Source: Prado023 sp963700395 (GTDB taxonomy: Bacteria; Actinomycetota; Actinomycetes; S36-B12; CAIYMF01). From it: DNA of 64,000 bases. Positions 35,162-42,657 of this stretch are shown piece after piece. A model generated the notes under the pieces. The model made no database searches and was not told where the DNA came from. It saw only the letters and a program-made list of their open reading frames with translations. Positions within the stretch are counted from its first letter, which is position 1, and the number at the start of each line of letters is the position of its first letter. The stretch spans positions 1 to 64,000 of the forward strand of contig CAVOXI010000002.1 of the NCBI GenBank assembly GCA_963700395.1, given 5' to 3'. A program made the translations under genes and the position numbers.

Positions 35162-35524
35162 ATGCCGCTGATCCTGGTCGTGGACGACGAGGAAGCCGTC
35201 CGCATGCTTCTTCGTGACACCCTCGAACTCGACGCCTATGAGGTCCGCGATGCTGTCGACGGGCCGGAGGCGCTCGAGTCGTTCGACGAGCGCCGCCCCG
35301 ACGGCGTCATCCTCGACATCATGATGCCCCGCATGTCGGGCATCGACGTCCTCAAGGAGATCCGGAGTCGTCCGAACGGGGCGAACGTGCCCGTCATCCT
35401 GCTCACGGCCGCCGGCGACGACCAGACGACCTGGGACGGGTGGTCCGCAGGTGCCACGTGCTACCTGACGAAGCCCTTCGACCCCGACAACCTGCTGTCC
35501 TGGGTCGAGCGCCTGCTGACCTGA
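35162..35524 (+). CDS. single-domain response regulator
   Basis: A 120-residue stand-alone REC domain. Acidic pocket DDEE at residues 8-11, phospho-acceptor Asp in GVILDIMMPRMSG (about residue 52), Thr in VILLTAAG and the conserved Lys in CYLTKPFDPDN. No output domain, so it must signal through protein contacts or phosphorelay. It follows the histidine kinase by 21 bases and is probably its partner. It converges with hisG 27 bases downstream. Confidence 0.88.
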   Translation: MPLILVVDDEEAVRMLLRDTLELDAYEVRDAVDGPEALESFDERRPDGVILDIMMPRMSGIDVLKEIRSRPNGANVPVILLTAAGDDQTTWDGWSAGATCYLTKPFDPDNLLSWVERLLT

Positions 35525-35551
35525 ACCCAGGCGGCCCGGGCAGGCCCGTCC

Positions 35552-36397
35552 CTACAGCCGGCAGGCGTGGATGTCGGTGACGATGATCCCGCGCGCGCCC
35601 AGCTCGTACAGCTCGTCCATCACGTGGTGGACCTTCTCCCGGGAGACCATTGCCCGCACCGCCGACCACCGGGCGTCCGCCAGCGGCGAGACCGTCGGGG
35701 ACTCCAGCCCCGGGGTGATCAGGCACGCACGGGCCACCAGCTCGGCGGGGATGTCGTAGTCGACCATCACGTAGGTGCGGGCTGCGATCACGCCCTGGAT
35801 CCGGCGGACGAACGTGGCCACCTCGCCGTCCTGGCCGACTCCGGCGCGCCGGATGAGCAGGGACTCGCTCACCAGCAGCGGGTCGCCGATCGTGACGAGC
35901 CCCGCCTGCCGCAGCGTGCCGCCGGTCGCGACGACGTCGGCCACTGCATCGGCCACGCCGAGGCGGACGGCATTCTCGACCGCGCCGTCAAGGCGCACGA
36001 CCGTCGCGGACACCTTCGCCCCGGCGAGGAAGTCATCGAGCAGCCCCGGGTAGGACGTGGCGATGCGCCACCCCTCGAGGTCACTGACGGTGCGCGCACT
36101 GCCGGCCGGCACGGCCAGCCGGAAGGTCGAGGGAGCGAACCCGAGGCGCATGACCTCCTTGGCCGGGGCGCGACTGTCGAGGAGCATGTCCAGGCCGGTG
36201 ATGCCCAGGTCAAGGGTCCCCGAGCCCACGTAGATGGCGATGTCGCGGGGCCGCAGGAAGAAGAACTCGACGTCGTTGGCCTCGTCGGTCACGACGAGGT
36301 CCCGCAGGTTGGCGCCGGCCAGGTACCCGGCCTCGCGCAGGATCCCGCGGGCCGGTTCGGCGAGGGCACCCTTGTTGGGCACGGCGATGCGGAGCAT
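35552..36397 (-). CDS. hisG: ATP phosphoribosyltransferase, long form
   Basis: First committed step of histidine synthesis (ATP plus PRPP). The 281-residue protein has the PRPP site LGVADAVADVVATGGTL and a C-terminal regulatory domain (about residues 210-281) typical of the long, histidine-inhibited form that does not need HisZ. It begins MLRIAVPNKGALAEP. It follows hisE by 25 bases, at the end of the rib-his operon. Confidence 0.95.
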   Translation of the reverse strand: MLRIAVPNKGALAEPARGILREAGYLAGANLRDLVVTDEANDVEFFFLRPRDIAIYVGSGTLDLGITGLDMLLDSRAPAKEVMRLGFAPSTFRLAVPAGSARTVSDLEGWRIATSYPGLLDDFLAGAKVSATVVRLDGAVENAVRLGVADAVADVVATGGTLRQAGLVTIGDPLLVSESLLIRRAGVGQDGEVATFVRRIQGVIAARTYVMVDYDIPAELVARACLITPGLESPTVSPLADARWSAVRAMVSREKVHHVMDELYELGARGIIVTDIHACRL

Positions 36398-36422
36398 GTC
36401 AGTCCTGTCTGGGGTTGGCGGG

Positions 36423-36686
36423 CTACAGGTGCTCGTAGACGTCGTCGAGGGTCAGCCCGGCGGCGATCATGAGGACCTGGGCGTGGTACAGGAGCTGGGA
36501 GATCTCCTCGGCGGCGCGCGCGGGGCCCTCATGCTCCGCGGCCATCCAGGCCTCGGCAGCCTCCTCGACGACCTTCTTGCCCACGGCATGGACGCCGCCG
36601 GTGAGCAGCGCGACCGTGCCGGACGCGGGATCGGCCGCGGCGGCCTTGGCGGAGAGCTCGGCGAACAGCCCATCGAAGGTCTTCAC
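36423..36686 (-). CDS. hisE: phosphoribosyl-ATP pyrophosphatase
   Basis: Second histidine step, hydrolysing phosphoribosyl-ATP to the AMP form. The 87-residue all-alpha MazG-like protein shows VGKKVVEEAAEAWMAA and AAEEISQLLYHAQVLM, the metal-binding Glu helices. The GTG at 36686 gives the usual VKTFDGLF start; a TTG at 36695 is possible. A TAGGCT box lies 8 bases before the GTG, in the 21-base gap after ribH, so hisEG may have its own leaderless transcript in addition to read-through from the rib genes. Confidence 0.92.
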   Translation of the reverse strand: MKTFDGLFAELSAKAAAADPASGTVALLTGGVHAVGKKVVEEAAEAWMAAEHEGPARAAEEISQLLYHAQVLMIAAGLTLDDVYEHL

Positions 36687-36707
36687 GGTGGGCAAGCCTA
36701 CCGGCCG

Positions 36708-37205
36708 TCAGAAGCCGGTCGTGATCCCGGCCCCGGGGCGACGGACCGTGCGCAGCGTCAGCGCCAGCGACAGCGCGGCCTCGGCGGCCTCACGGCCCTT
36801 GTCCTCGTGCGAGCCGGGCAGGCCCGCACGGTCGAGGGCCTGTGCCTCGTCGTCGCAGGTGAGGAGGCCGAACCCGACCGGGACCCCGGTGTCGAGGGTG
36901 ACCCGCGAGAGACCGGCCGTGGCAGCGTCGCAGACGTACTCGAAGTGCGGGGTGCCACCCCGGATGATCACGCCGAGCGCGACCACGGCATCGAACCCTG
37001 CGTTCGCCGCGACCTGGGCGGCCAGGGGCAGCTCGAAGGACCCCGGCACCCGGTAGAGCACGCTGACCGCGCCCGCGCGCGTGCAGGTGGCTGTGGCCCC
37101 GGCAATCAGGCCGTCCATCACGGTGTCGTGCCACGAGGAGGCGATGATCGCCACGCGCATGCCCTCCGCGTCGATCTCCACGCTCGGTGCGCCTGCTCCA
37201 CTCAT
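36708..37205 (-). CDS. ribH: 6,7-dimethyl-8-ribityllumazine synthase
   Basis: Penultimate riboflavin step: joins ribitylaminopyrimidinedione and dihydroxybutanone phosphate. The 165-residue protein has the conserved substrate elements SFELPLAAQ, ALGVIIRGGTPHFEYV and PVGFGLLTCD, and the catalytic His in the TPHFEYV segment. The ATG overlaps the ribBA stop (ATGA), consistent with coupled translation. Confidence 0.95.
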   Translation of the reverse strand: MSGAGAPSVEIDAEGMRVAIIASSWHDTVMDGLIAGATATCTRAGAVSVLYRVPGSFELPLAAQVAANAGFDAVVALGVIIRGGTPHFEYVCDAATAGLSRVTLDTGVPVGFGLLTCDDEAQALDRAGLPGSHEDKGREAAEAALSLALTLRTVRRPGAGITTGF

Positions 37206-38661
37206 CGATGTCCTCCCATGTGGCCCATCCGCTCCCGCTTGGTCGCCATGTAGACGGCGTTGAACGGGTTGGGCGCGATCTCCAGCGGGACCCGGTCGAC
37301 GATCGTGAGCCCGTAGCCCGACAGGCCCGCGAGCTTCGCCGGGTTGTTGGTCAGCAGCCGCATCGTGTGCACGCCGAGATCGGCCAGGATCTGCGCACCT
37401 GTGCCGTAGTCGCGGGCGTCGGCGGGCAGGCCCAGGTCCAGGTTGGCGTCGACGGTGTCACGCCCCCCGTCCTGCAGGGCGTACGCGGAGAGCTTCGAGA
37501 CCAGTCCGATGCCCCGGCCCTCGTGGCCGCGCATGTAGAGCACGACCCCGCGACCCGCCTCGGACACCGCCAGCATCGCCGCCTGCAGCTGCGGGCCGCA
37601 GTCGCAGCGCAGGGAGCCGAACGCATCCCCGGTGAGGCACTCGGAGTGCACCCGGACGAGGATGTCCTGCCCGTCGCCGATGTCCCCCACGAGGAGGGCG
37701 ACGTGCTCGATGTCATCCAGCGTGCACCGGTAGCCGACGGCCGTGAAGTCGCCGAACGCGGTCGGCAGGGTCGTGGTGGCCACGCGCTCGACCTGGCGCT
37801 CGTGGCCCCGCCGGTAGCGGATCAGGTCGGCGATCGAGACCATGACCAACCCGTGCGCGTCGGCGAAGGCGCGGCACTGCGGGGCGCGCATCATCGTGCC
37901 GTCCTCGTTCATCAACTCGCACAGCGCGCCCGAGGGGCTCAGGCCGGCGAGCTGGGCGAGGTCGACCGCCGCCTCGGTGTGCCCGGCCCGGCGCAGCACG
38001 CCACCGGGAACGGCGCGCAGCGGCATGACGTGCCCGGGGCGGGTCAGGTCGTACGGCTCGGTGGCGGAGTCGGACAGCACCTTGATGGTGTGGGCGCGGT
38101 CGGCGGCCGAGATGCCGGTGGCCTCCACGTCGCGGGCATCCACGGAGACGGCGTAGGCGGTCTGCTTGCGGTCCTCGTTGATGGCCGTCATGGGCGGCAG
38201 GCCGAGGCGGTCGAGGTCAGCGCCCGGGCAGGCTCACGCAGATGTAGCCCGAGGTGTGGCGGATCATGAAGGCGGTGAGCTCAGGTGTGGCGCGCGTGCC
38301 GGCGAAGATGAGGTCGCCCTCGTTCTCGCGGTCCTCGTCGTCGACGACCACCACCGCCTCGCCGCGCGCGATCGCGGCGATCGCGTCGGGGATGCTGTCG
38401 AGCCGGACCCCGCCGGCAGCCGAGGTCGGGGTGTCCGCGGGGTGGACGTCGTCCGGGGTGGGATCTCGCCGGGACGTCGCGGGCGGGCGCGTCCGCAGAG
38501 GCGACGGCGACGGCTTCCCCGGGACCGGGGTCCGGCCCAGTCAGCTCCGCTGCGTGAGGGTCGACAACGGCGTCGACGGGCCCGGAAGCGTCCGCGTCCC
38601 GGTGCCTGTCCGGGTCGAGTGGGATGCCCGCGCGCCCGAACATCTCGCCGGCGGGGATCAT
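37202..38661 (-). CDS. ribBA: GTP cyclohydrolase II / DHBP synthase (frameshifted, extended N-terminus)
   Basis: Bifunctional enzyme supplying both riboflavin precursors. The N-terminal DHBP synthase has VVVVDDEDRENEGDLIFAG. The C-terminal GTP cyclohydrolase II has the zinc site in CLTGDAFGSLRCDCG and VVLYMRGHEGRGIGL. The ATG at 38661 overlaps the ribE stop. Two shifts are seen: near 38465, between an 85-residue acidic Pro/Asp-rich N-terminal extension and the catalytic core, and near 38222, in SLPG/DLDRLGLPPMTA. The extension is unusual; the core normally starts close to the N-terminus. An ATG at 38643 is another start. Confidence 0.88.
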
Positions 38662-39263
38662 GCCCGCACCCCCATCATGCGCTCGACGTACTTGGCGATG
38701 ACGTCCACCTCGAGGTTCACGGGGTCGCCCACCTGCCGGCTTCCCAGCGTGGTGGCGGTCAGGGTCGTGGGGATCAGGGACACGGAGAACCACGGCTGGT
38801 CGCCATCGACGACCTCGACCACTGTCAGGGAGACCCCGTCGACGGTGATCGATCCCTTCTCGACCACGAATCGGGCGAGGTCGGCGGGCAGGTCCACCTC
38901 GACGACCTCCCAGTTCTCGCTGGGATGGCGGGACCGGATACGTCCCAGGCCATCGACGTGGCCCTGCACGATGTGTCCGCCGAACCGGCCGTCGGCGGCC
39001 ATCGGCCGCTCCAGGTTGACCGGATCCCCGGGCTGCAGGGCGCCCAACGAGCTGCGACGGAGGGTCTCGGCCATGACGTCGGCGCTGAACGCGCCCTCGG
39101 CGAGGTCGACCACGGTGAGGCACACCCCGTTGACCGCGATGCTGTCGCCCCGAGCCGCGTCCGCTGTCACGGCCGGGCCGGAGACGACCAGGCGTGCCGA
39201 GTCGCCCCCAAGCGCTGTGACCTCGACGACGCGACCGAGCTCCTCGACGATCCCGGTGAACAC
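38658..39263 (-). CDS. ribE: riboflavin synthase
   Basis: Dismutates two lumazines to riboflavin. The 201-residue protein consists of two lumazine-binding barrels (N-terminal MFTGIVEELGRV, and a second from about residue 98) with the conserved GDSIAVNGVCLTV and GSITVDGVSLTV pair. The GTG at 39263 is preceded by GAGGAGGT. It lies 55 bases after ribD and overlaps ribBA at its end. Confidence 0.95.
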   Translation of the reverse strand: MFTGIVEELGRVVEVTALGGDSARLVVSGPAVTADAARGDSIAVNGVCLTVVDLAEGAFSADVMAETLRRSSLGALQPGDPVNLERPMAADGRFGGHIVQGHVDGLGRIRSRHPSENWEVVEVDLPADLARFVVEKGSITVDGVSLTVVEVVDGDQPWFSVSLIPTTLTATTLGSRQVGDPVNLEVDVIAKYVERMMGVRA

Positions 39264-39318
39264 TCTCGTGACCTCCTCGATGGTGCGCGAAACCGCGCGT
39301 GACGGCGCGCGTGCGACG

Positions 39319-40371
39319 TCAGGACGGCTCCCCGGGCACCATTCTCCCGTCCACACGAACGTCGTGGCCAACCCGGGTGATTCCCGTGATGTCCAGGTGC
39401 AGCGCGGAGTCGATCCCGGGGATGCCCAGATCGCTGACCGCCGCGCTCCCTGAGCCCAGGAGCTTCGGGGCGAGGTACCAGACGACACGGTCCACCAGGC
39501 CGTCGCGCAGGAACGCGGCGGCCAGGGTGGGGCCGCCCTCCAGGAGCACGTGCTGCACGTCGACTGCGGCCAGGGCGTCCAGGACCTCCGCCGGCGACTC
39601 CGTCGGGAACGTGCGCAGGGCCGCACGCCCGTCGCGCAGCGCTGCCCCTGCGGGGATCTCGCGGCGGCCCATCACCACCCGCAGCGGCTGGGGGCCGGCG
39701 GGGGTGCCCTGGGCATCACGAGCAGTCAGCGAGGGGTCATCGGCCAGGGCCGTCCCGGTGCCGATCAGGACGGCATCGACCTCGGTCCGCAACTGGTGCA
39801 CCTGCGCGCGTGCCTCGGGACCCGTGACCCATCGGCTGGACCCGTCGGCCGCAGCAACCCGGCCGTCCAGGGTGCTGGCGACCTTCCAGGTGACCATCGG
39901 GCGACCGTGCTGGACGGCGAAGGTCCAGGCCTCGTTGATCGACGCGGCCTCGGTGGCGAGCACCCCTCGGACCACGTCGACCCCCGCGGCCGCCAGTCGG
40001 TCGGCTCCCCCCGCGGCGACGGGGTTGGGGTCGGACTGGGCCAGGACGACGCGGGTGACCCCCGCGGCGAGCAGGGCGTCCACGCACGGGCCGGTCCGCC
40101 CGGTGTGGTTGCACGGCTCGAGGGTGACCACGGCGGTGGCCCCACGGGCAGCGGGCCCTGCGGCTGCGAGCGCGGCTGCCTCGGCGTGGGGCGTTCCCGC
40201 ACCGCGATGGAAGCCCTCGGCGAGGGTCGTGCCGGCCGCGTCGAGAAGGACGCATCCGACGCGCGGGTTCGGTCCCCTGGGCACGCCCTCGGTGACGGCG
40301 ATGATCAGGGCCCGACGCATCGCCGCGAGCTCCGCGCCCGACGGGACGGCCTCGGTGGCGGGTCGGCTCAC
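39319..40371 (-). CDS. ribD: bifunctional diaminohydroxyphosphoribosylaminopyrimidine deaminase / reductase
   Basis: Second and third riboflavin steps. The 350-residue protein has an N-terminal zinc deaminase (TPHAEAAAL and PCNHTGRTGPC, about residues 60-105). A C-terminal NADPH reductase starts near residue 160 (RPMVTWKVASTLDGRVAA), with ADDPSLTAR and LLEGGPTLAAAFL. The start overlaps the rpe stop by 4 bases. Confidence 0.94.
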   Translation of the reverse strand: MSRPATEAVPSGAELAAMRRALIIAVTEGVPRGPNPRVGCVLLDAAGTTLAEGFHRGAGTPHAEAAALAAAGPAARGATAVVTLEPCNHTGRTGPCVDALLAAGVTRVVLAQSDPNPVAAGGADRLAAAGVDVVRGVLATEAASINEAWTFAVQHGRPMVTWKVASTLDGRVAAADGSSRWVTGPEARAQVHQLRTEVDAVLIGTGTALADDPSLTARDAQGTPAGPQPLRVVMGRREIPAGAALRDGRAALRTFPTESPAEVLDALAAVDVQHVLLEGGPTLAAAFLRDGLVDRVVWYLAPKLLGSGSAAVSDLGIPGIDSALHLDITGITRVGHDVRVDGRMVPGEPS

Positions 40372-41030
40372 AGCGGCGAGACGGCGGTCGCGGCTGCCCT
40401 CAGTGCCGTGCAGGCTGCCGCGGGATCCTGGGCCCCGTAGACGGCCGACCCGGCGACGAACACGTCGGCCCCGGCTTCGGCACAGCGCTCGATCGTCTCG
40501 GCGGACACCCCGCCGTCCACCTGCAGCCAGATGTCCGCGTCGCCGATGAGCTGGCGGGCGCGCCGGATCCTGGGAACGGCCTGCTCCAGGAAGGGCTGCC
40601 CTCCGAACCCGGGCTCCACGCTCATGATCAGGATCATGTCGATCTCATGCACCAGGTCAGCCAGGGCGTCCACGGGCGTGGCCGGCTTGATCCCCACCCC
40701 AGCCCGGGCACCCCGGCGGCGGATCTCGCGGGCCAGGCGGACGGGCGCACCGGCTGCCTCGAGGTGGAAGGTGACGCTCCCCGCACCCGCCTCGGCGTAG
40801 GCCGGCGCCCACCGGTCGGGGTCGGCGATCATGAGGTGGCAGTCCACGGGAGTGCTCACGTGGGCCAGCAGGGCCTGGACCACCGGGAGGCCGAGGGTCA
40901 GGTTGGGCACGAAGTGGTTGTCCATCACGTCCACGTGGATCCAGTCGGCACTACCGGCCACGCGCTCACACTCGCGTGCGAGGTCGGCGAAGTCCGCCGC
41001 AAGGATGCTCGGGGAGATCTGGATGCCCAT
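40368..41030 (-). CDS. rpe: ribulose-phosphate 3-epimerase
   Basis: Interconverts ribulose 5-phosphate and xylulose 5-phosphate, so it supplies the sugar used by RibB in the same operon. The 220-residue TIM barrel shows SPSILAADFADL, WIHVDVMDNHFVPN, MSVEPGFGGQPF and QVDGGVS. The ATG at 41030 lies 6 bases after a TACGCT box, so the rib operon transcript probably starts at this codon. Confidence 0.95.
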   Translation of the reverse strand: MGIQISPSILAADFADLARECERVAGSADWIHVDVMDNHFVPNLTLGLPVVQALLAHVSTPVDCHLMIADPDRWAPAYAEAGAGSVTFHLEAAGAPVRLAREIRRRGARAGVGIKPATPVDALADLVHEIDMILIMSVEPGFGGQPFLEQAVPRIRRARQLIGDADIWLQVDGGVSAETIERCAEAGADVFVAGSAVYGAQDPAAACTALRAAATAVSPL

Positions 41031-41036
41031 GGCGGC

Positions 41037-41042
41037 AGCGTA
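41037..41042 (-). promoter_or_regulatory. -10 box of rpe-rib-his operon
   Basis: TACGCT on the minus strand ends 6 bases before the rpe ATG, predicting a leaderless mRNA. There is no good -35 match; the spacer region contains the start of a 23-base direct repeat. A leaderless start leaves no room for the FMN riboswitch often found ahead of riboflavin genes. Confidence 0.5.
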
Positions 41043-41062
41043 ACTTCAGGTGCCGGACCAGG

Positions 41063-41113
41063 CGGCCCCGTCCCACCGCACGACACCAGCCGGCCCCGTC
41101 CCACCGCACGACA
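41063..41113. repeat. 23-base direct repeat upstream of rpe
   Basis: Two identical 23-base copies (41063-41085 and 41091-41113, each starting CGGCCCCGTCCCACC) are separated by 5 bases, period 28. They lie 21 bases upstream of the rpe -10 box. They could be paired activator or repressor sites, or a simple duplication. Confidence 0.65.
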
Positions 41114-41127
41114 GGGACAACTCGGAG

Positions 41128-41160
41128 GGTTCCTGCCGTTCTAGCGGCAGGTCGAACCCA
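41128..41160 (-). terminator. bulged hairpin after hydrolase gene
   Basis: CCTGCCG pairs with CGGCAGG around a 6-base loop. After a 3-base bulge, GGGTT pairs with AACCC. It lies 31 bases past the hydrolase stop and before the rpe promoter, in the right place for a terminator, although without a T-tract. Confidence 0.5.
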
Positions 41161-41190
41161 AGTTGCGCCGCATGCGGCTGGGGCGTGGGG

Positions 41191-41889
41191 TCAGTAGTTG
41201 CCGTCCACGATTCGCAGGGCGGTCGAGCGTGCGGCGCGGACCACCATGTCCAGAGCGTCGTGCGTCGTGGTCTGGGAGCGGGCGGGGACGTGGAAGGAGT
41301 GATCCGCTGCCCAGACCGGGACCACCCGCGCTGTGACATCTGCCTCGGCAAGGCCCACCGCGATCTCCCCCGGCGATCCGAGGCTGTCACGTGTGCCCTG
41401 GACGACGACGGCGGGCACCCGTCGAGCGGCCTCGACGAGCTCCGGCAACCTGGTCGGCGCCGGGCCGGTCACTGTCGTCCGCCTGGCCGGGTGCAGCGGG
41501 AAGGCGAGAAGGAGCAGCGCTGCCGGCTCCACCTCGTCGACCGTCCTGCACGCCACCCGCCCCCCGGTGCTGCGACCTCCCGTGACGAGCCGCTTGGTCC
41601 CGATCCCCCGCGACTGCACATCCCGCAGGCAGGCGACCCAGGCACGGTCCAGCGTGCCCGCCGCGCCCCCCAGGCGCCGCCCTGCGACCCGCCACGGCTG
41701 CTCGATCAGGACCACCTCGATCCCCTCGTCCGGCAGCGCAGCGGCGATGGCCACGAGGTCGATGGAGTCCACGCCACGACCCACGCCGTGGCCGAGCACC
41801 AGCGAGGCCCGTGGCCGGCCGTGCGGGACGGGATGGACGTGCGCACGGGCCAGTCCCGAGGGGGTCTCGATGTCCCAGACGGTGGTCAC
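41191..41889 (-). CDS. alpha/beta hydrolase (dienelactone hydrolase-like, KANL3/Tex30 type)
   Basis: A 232-residue cytoplasmic hydrolase fold. The oxyanion-type stretch LVLGHGVGRG is followed by the nucleophile elbow GGRSTGGR (Ser in G-R-S-T-G), the acid-strand region VVVQGTRDSLGSP and the catalytic His in WAADHSFHVP. Substrate unknown. The GTG start overlaps the SRAP stop (GTGA), so the two are co-translated. Confidence 0.78.
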   Translation of the reverse strand: MTTVWDIETPSGLARAHVHPVPHGRPRASLVLGHGVGRGVDSIDLVAIAAALPDEGIEVVLIEQPWRVAGRRLGGAAGTLDRAWVACLRDVQSRGIGTKRLVTGGRSTGGRVACRTVDEVEPAALLLLAFPLHPARRTTVTGPAPTRLPELVEAARRVPAVVVQGTRDSLGSPGEIAVGLAEADVTARVVPVWAADHSFHVPARSQTTTHDALDMVVRAARSTALRIVDGNY

Positions 41890-42620
41890 GAGGTCGCGTC
41901 GGGCGTGGGCTCTGCGGGGATCGGCGCCAGGAGCTCCGGGGAGTTGTTGCGCACTGAGTTGACCGCAGTGGACACCGGGTACGCGGTGAGCAGGTCGACC
42001 GCCAGCTGGGAGTCGAAACGGGCGTCCACAGTCGCTCCCGGGTCCAGCCACGTCGAATACGCCGAGGGGTCGATGATCAGCGGCATCCGGTCATGGATGG
42101 CCGACAGCGGCCCCGTCGAGTCGGTCGTGAGCACCGTGACCGTGACCAACCAGTCCTGCTCCGGCGAGGCACGCCAGAACTCGTACAGCCCGGCGAGGGC
42201 GAGGTCGGCGCCGTCGGGGCGATGGATGAAGTACGGCTGCTTGCGGGGCTTGGCCCCTGCGTCGGGACCGCCTTCGGGCGAGTACCACTCGAAGTAGCCG
42301 TCGGCCGGGATCAGGCAGCGACGCTTGGCGAAGGCCGAGCGGAACGCGGGCTTCTCGGCGGCGTTCTCCCATCGGGCATTGATCATGCGCGCGCCGATCT
42401 TGGGGTCCTTCGCCCAGGAGGGCACCAATCCCCAGCGGGCGACGCGCAGCTGGCGCTGGAGCCTGCCGAGCTCCTCGACATGCCGGTCCACGACGAGCGA
42501 CACCTGGTTCGTGGGGGCCACGTTGTAGTTCGGATCCGGGGCGGGGTCGATCACAGTCTCGACCTGGAACTCCTCCACGAGGGTCGCCGTGTCCTTGGCT
42601 GCCGCGTATCGTCCGCACAC
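41886..42620 (-). CDS. SRAP domain protein (HMCES/YedK family)
   Basis: Suicide-type DNA-protein crosslinking protein that shields abasic sites in single-stranded DNA. The 244-residue protein starts GTG-Cys (VCGRYA); Cys2, freed by removal of the initiator Met, is the crosslinking residue. Also visible: NYNVAPTNQV, WGLVPSWAKD, NARWENAAEKPAFRSAF, RCLIPADGYFEW and HDRMPLIID. The start codon must be this GTG because Cys has to be residue 2. It has a CAGGCT -10-like box 7 bases upstream, mirroring the aroA promoter. Confidence 0.93.
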   Translation of the reverse strand: MCGRYAAAKDTATLVEEFQVETVIDPAPDPNYNVAPTNQVSLVVDRHVEELGRLQRQLRVARWGLVPSWAKDPKIGARMINARWENAAEKPAFRSAFAKRRCLIPADGYFEWYSPEGGPDAGAKPRKQPYFIHRPDGADLALAGLYEFWRASPEQDWLVTVTVLTTDSTGPLSAIHDRMPLIIDPSAYSTWLDPGATVDARFDSQLAVDLLTAYPVSTAVNSVRNNSPELLAPIPAEPTPDATS

Positions 42621-42625
42621 ACGGT

Positions 42626-42652
42626 GCAGCCTGCCACAGTCCGGTAGGCTGC
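42626..42652. promoter_or_regulatory. mirror-symmetric divergent promoter, SRAP gene / aroA
   Basis: GCAGCCTGCC and GGTAGGCTGC form a 10-bp inverted repeat with one mismatch and a 7-base centre. Read outwards each arm ends in a -10-like box: TAGGCT (42645-42650) 7 bases before the aroA GTG, and CAGGCT (42628-42633) 7 bases before the SRAP GTG. The two genes are thus predicted to be transcribed leaderlessly in opposite directions from one symmetric site only about 37 bases long. Confidence 0.6.
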
Positions 42653-42657
42653 CGCGC

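Noticed and set aside
42589..42657. Upstream start for aroA giving a longer protein
   Set aside because: It would overlap the SRAP coding start and the symmetric promoter, and adds residues without homology.
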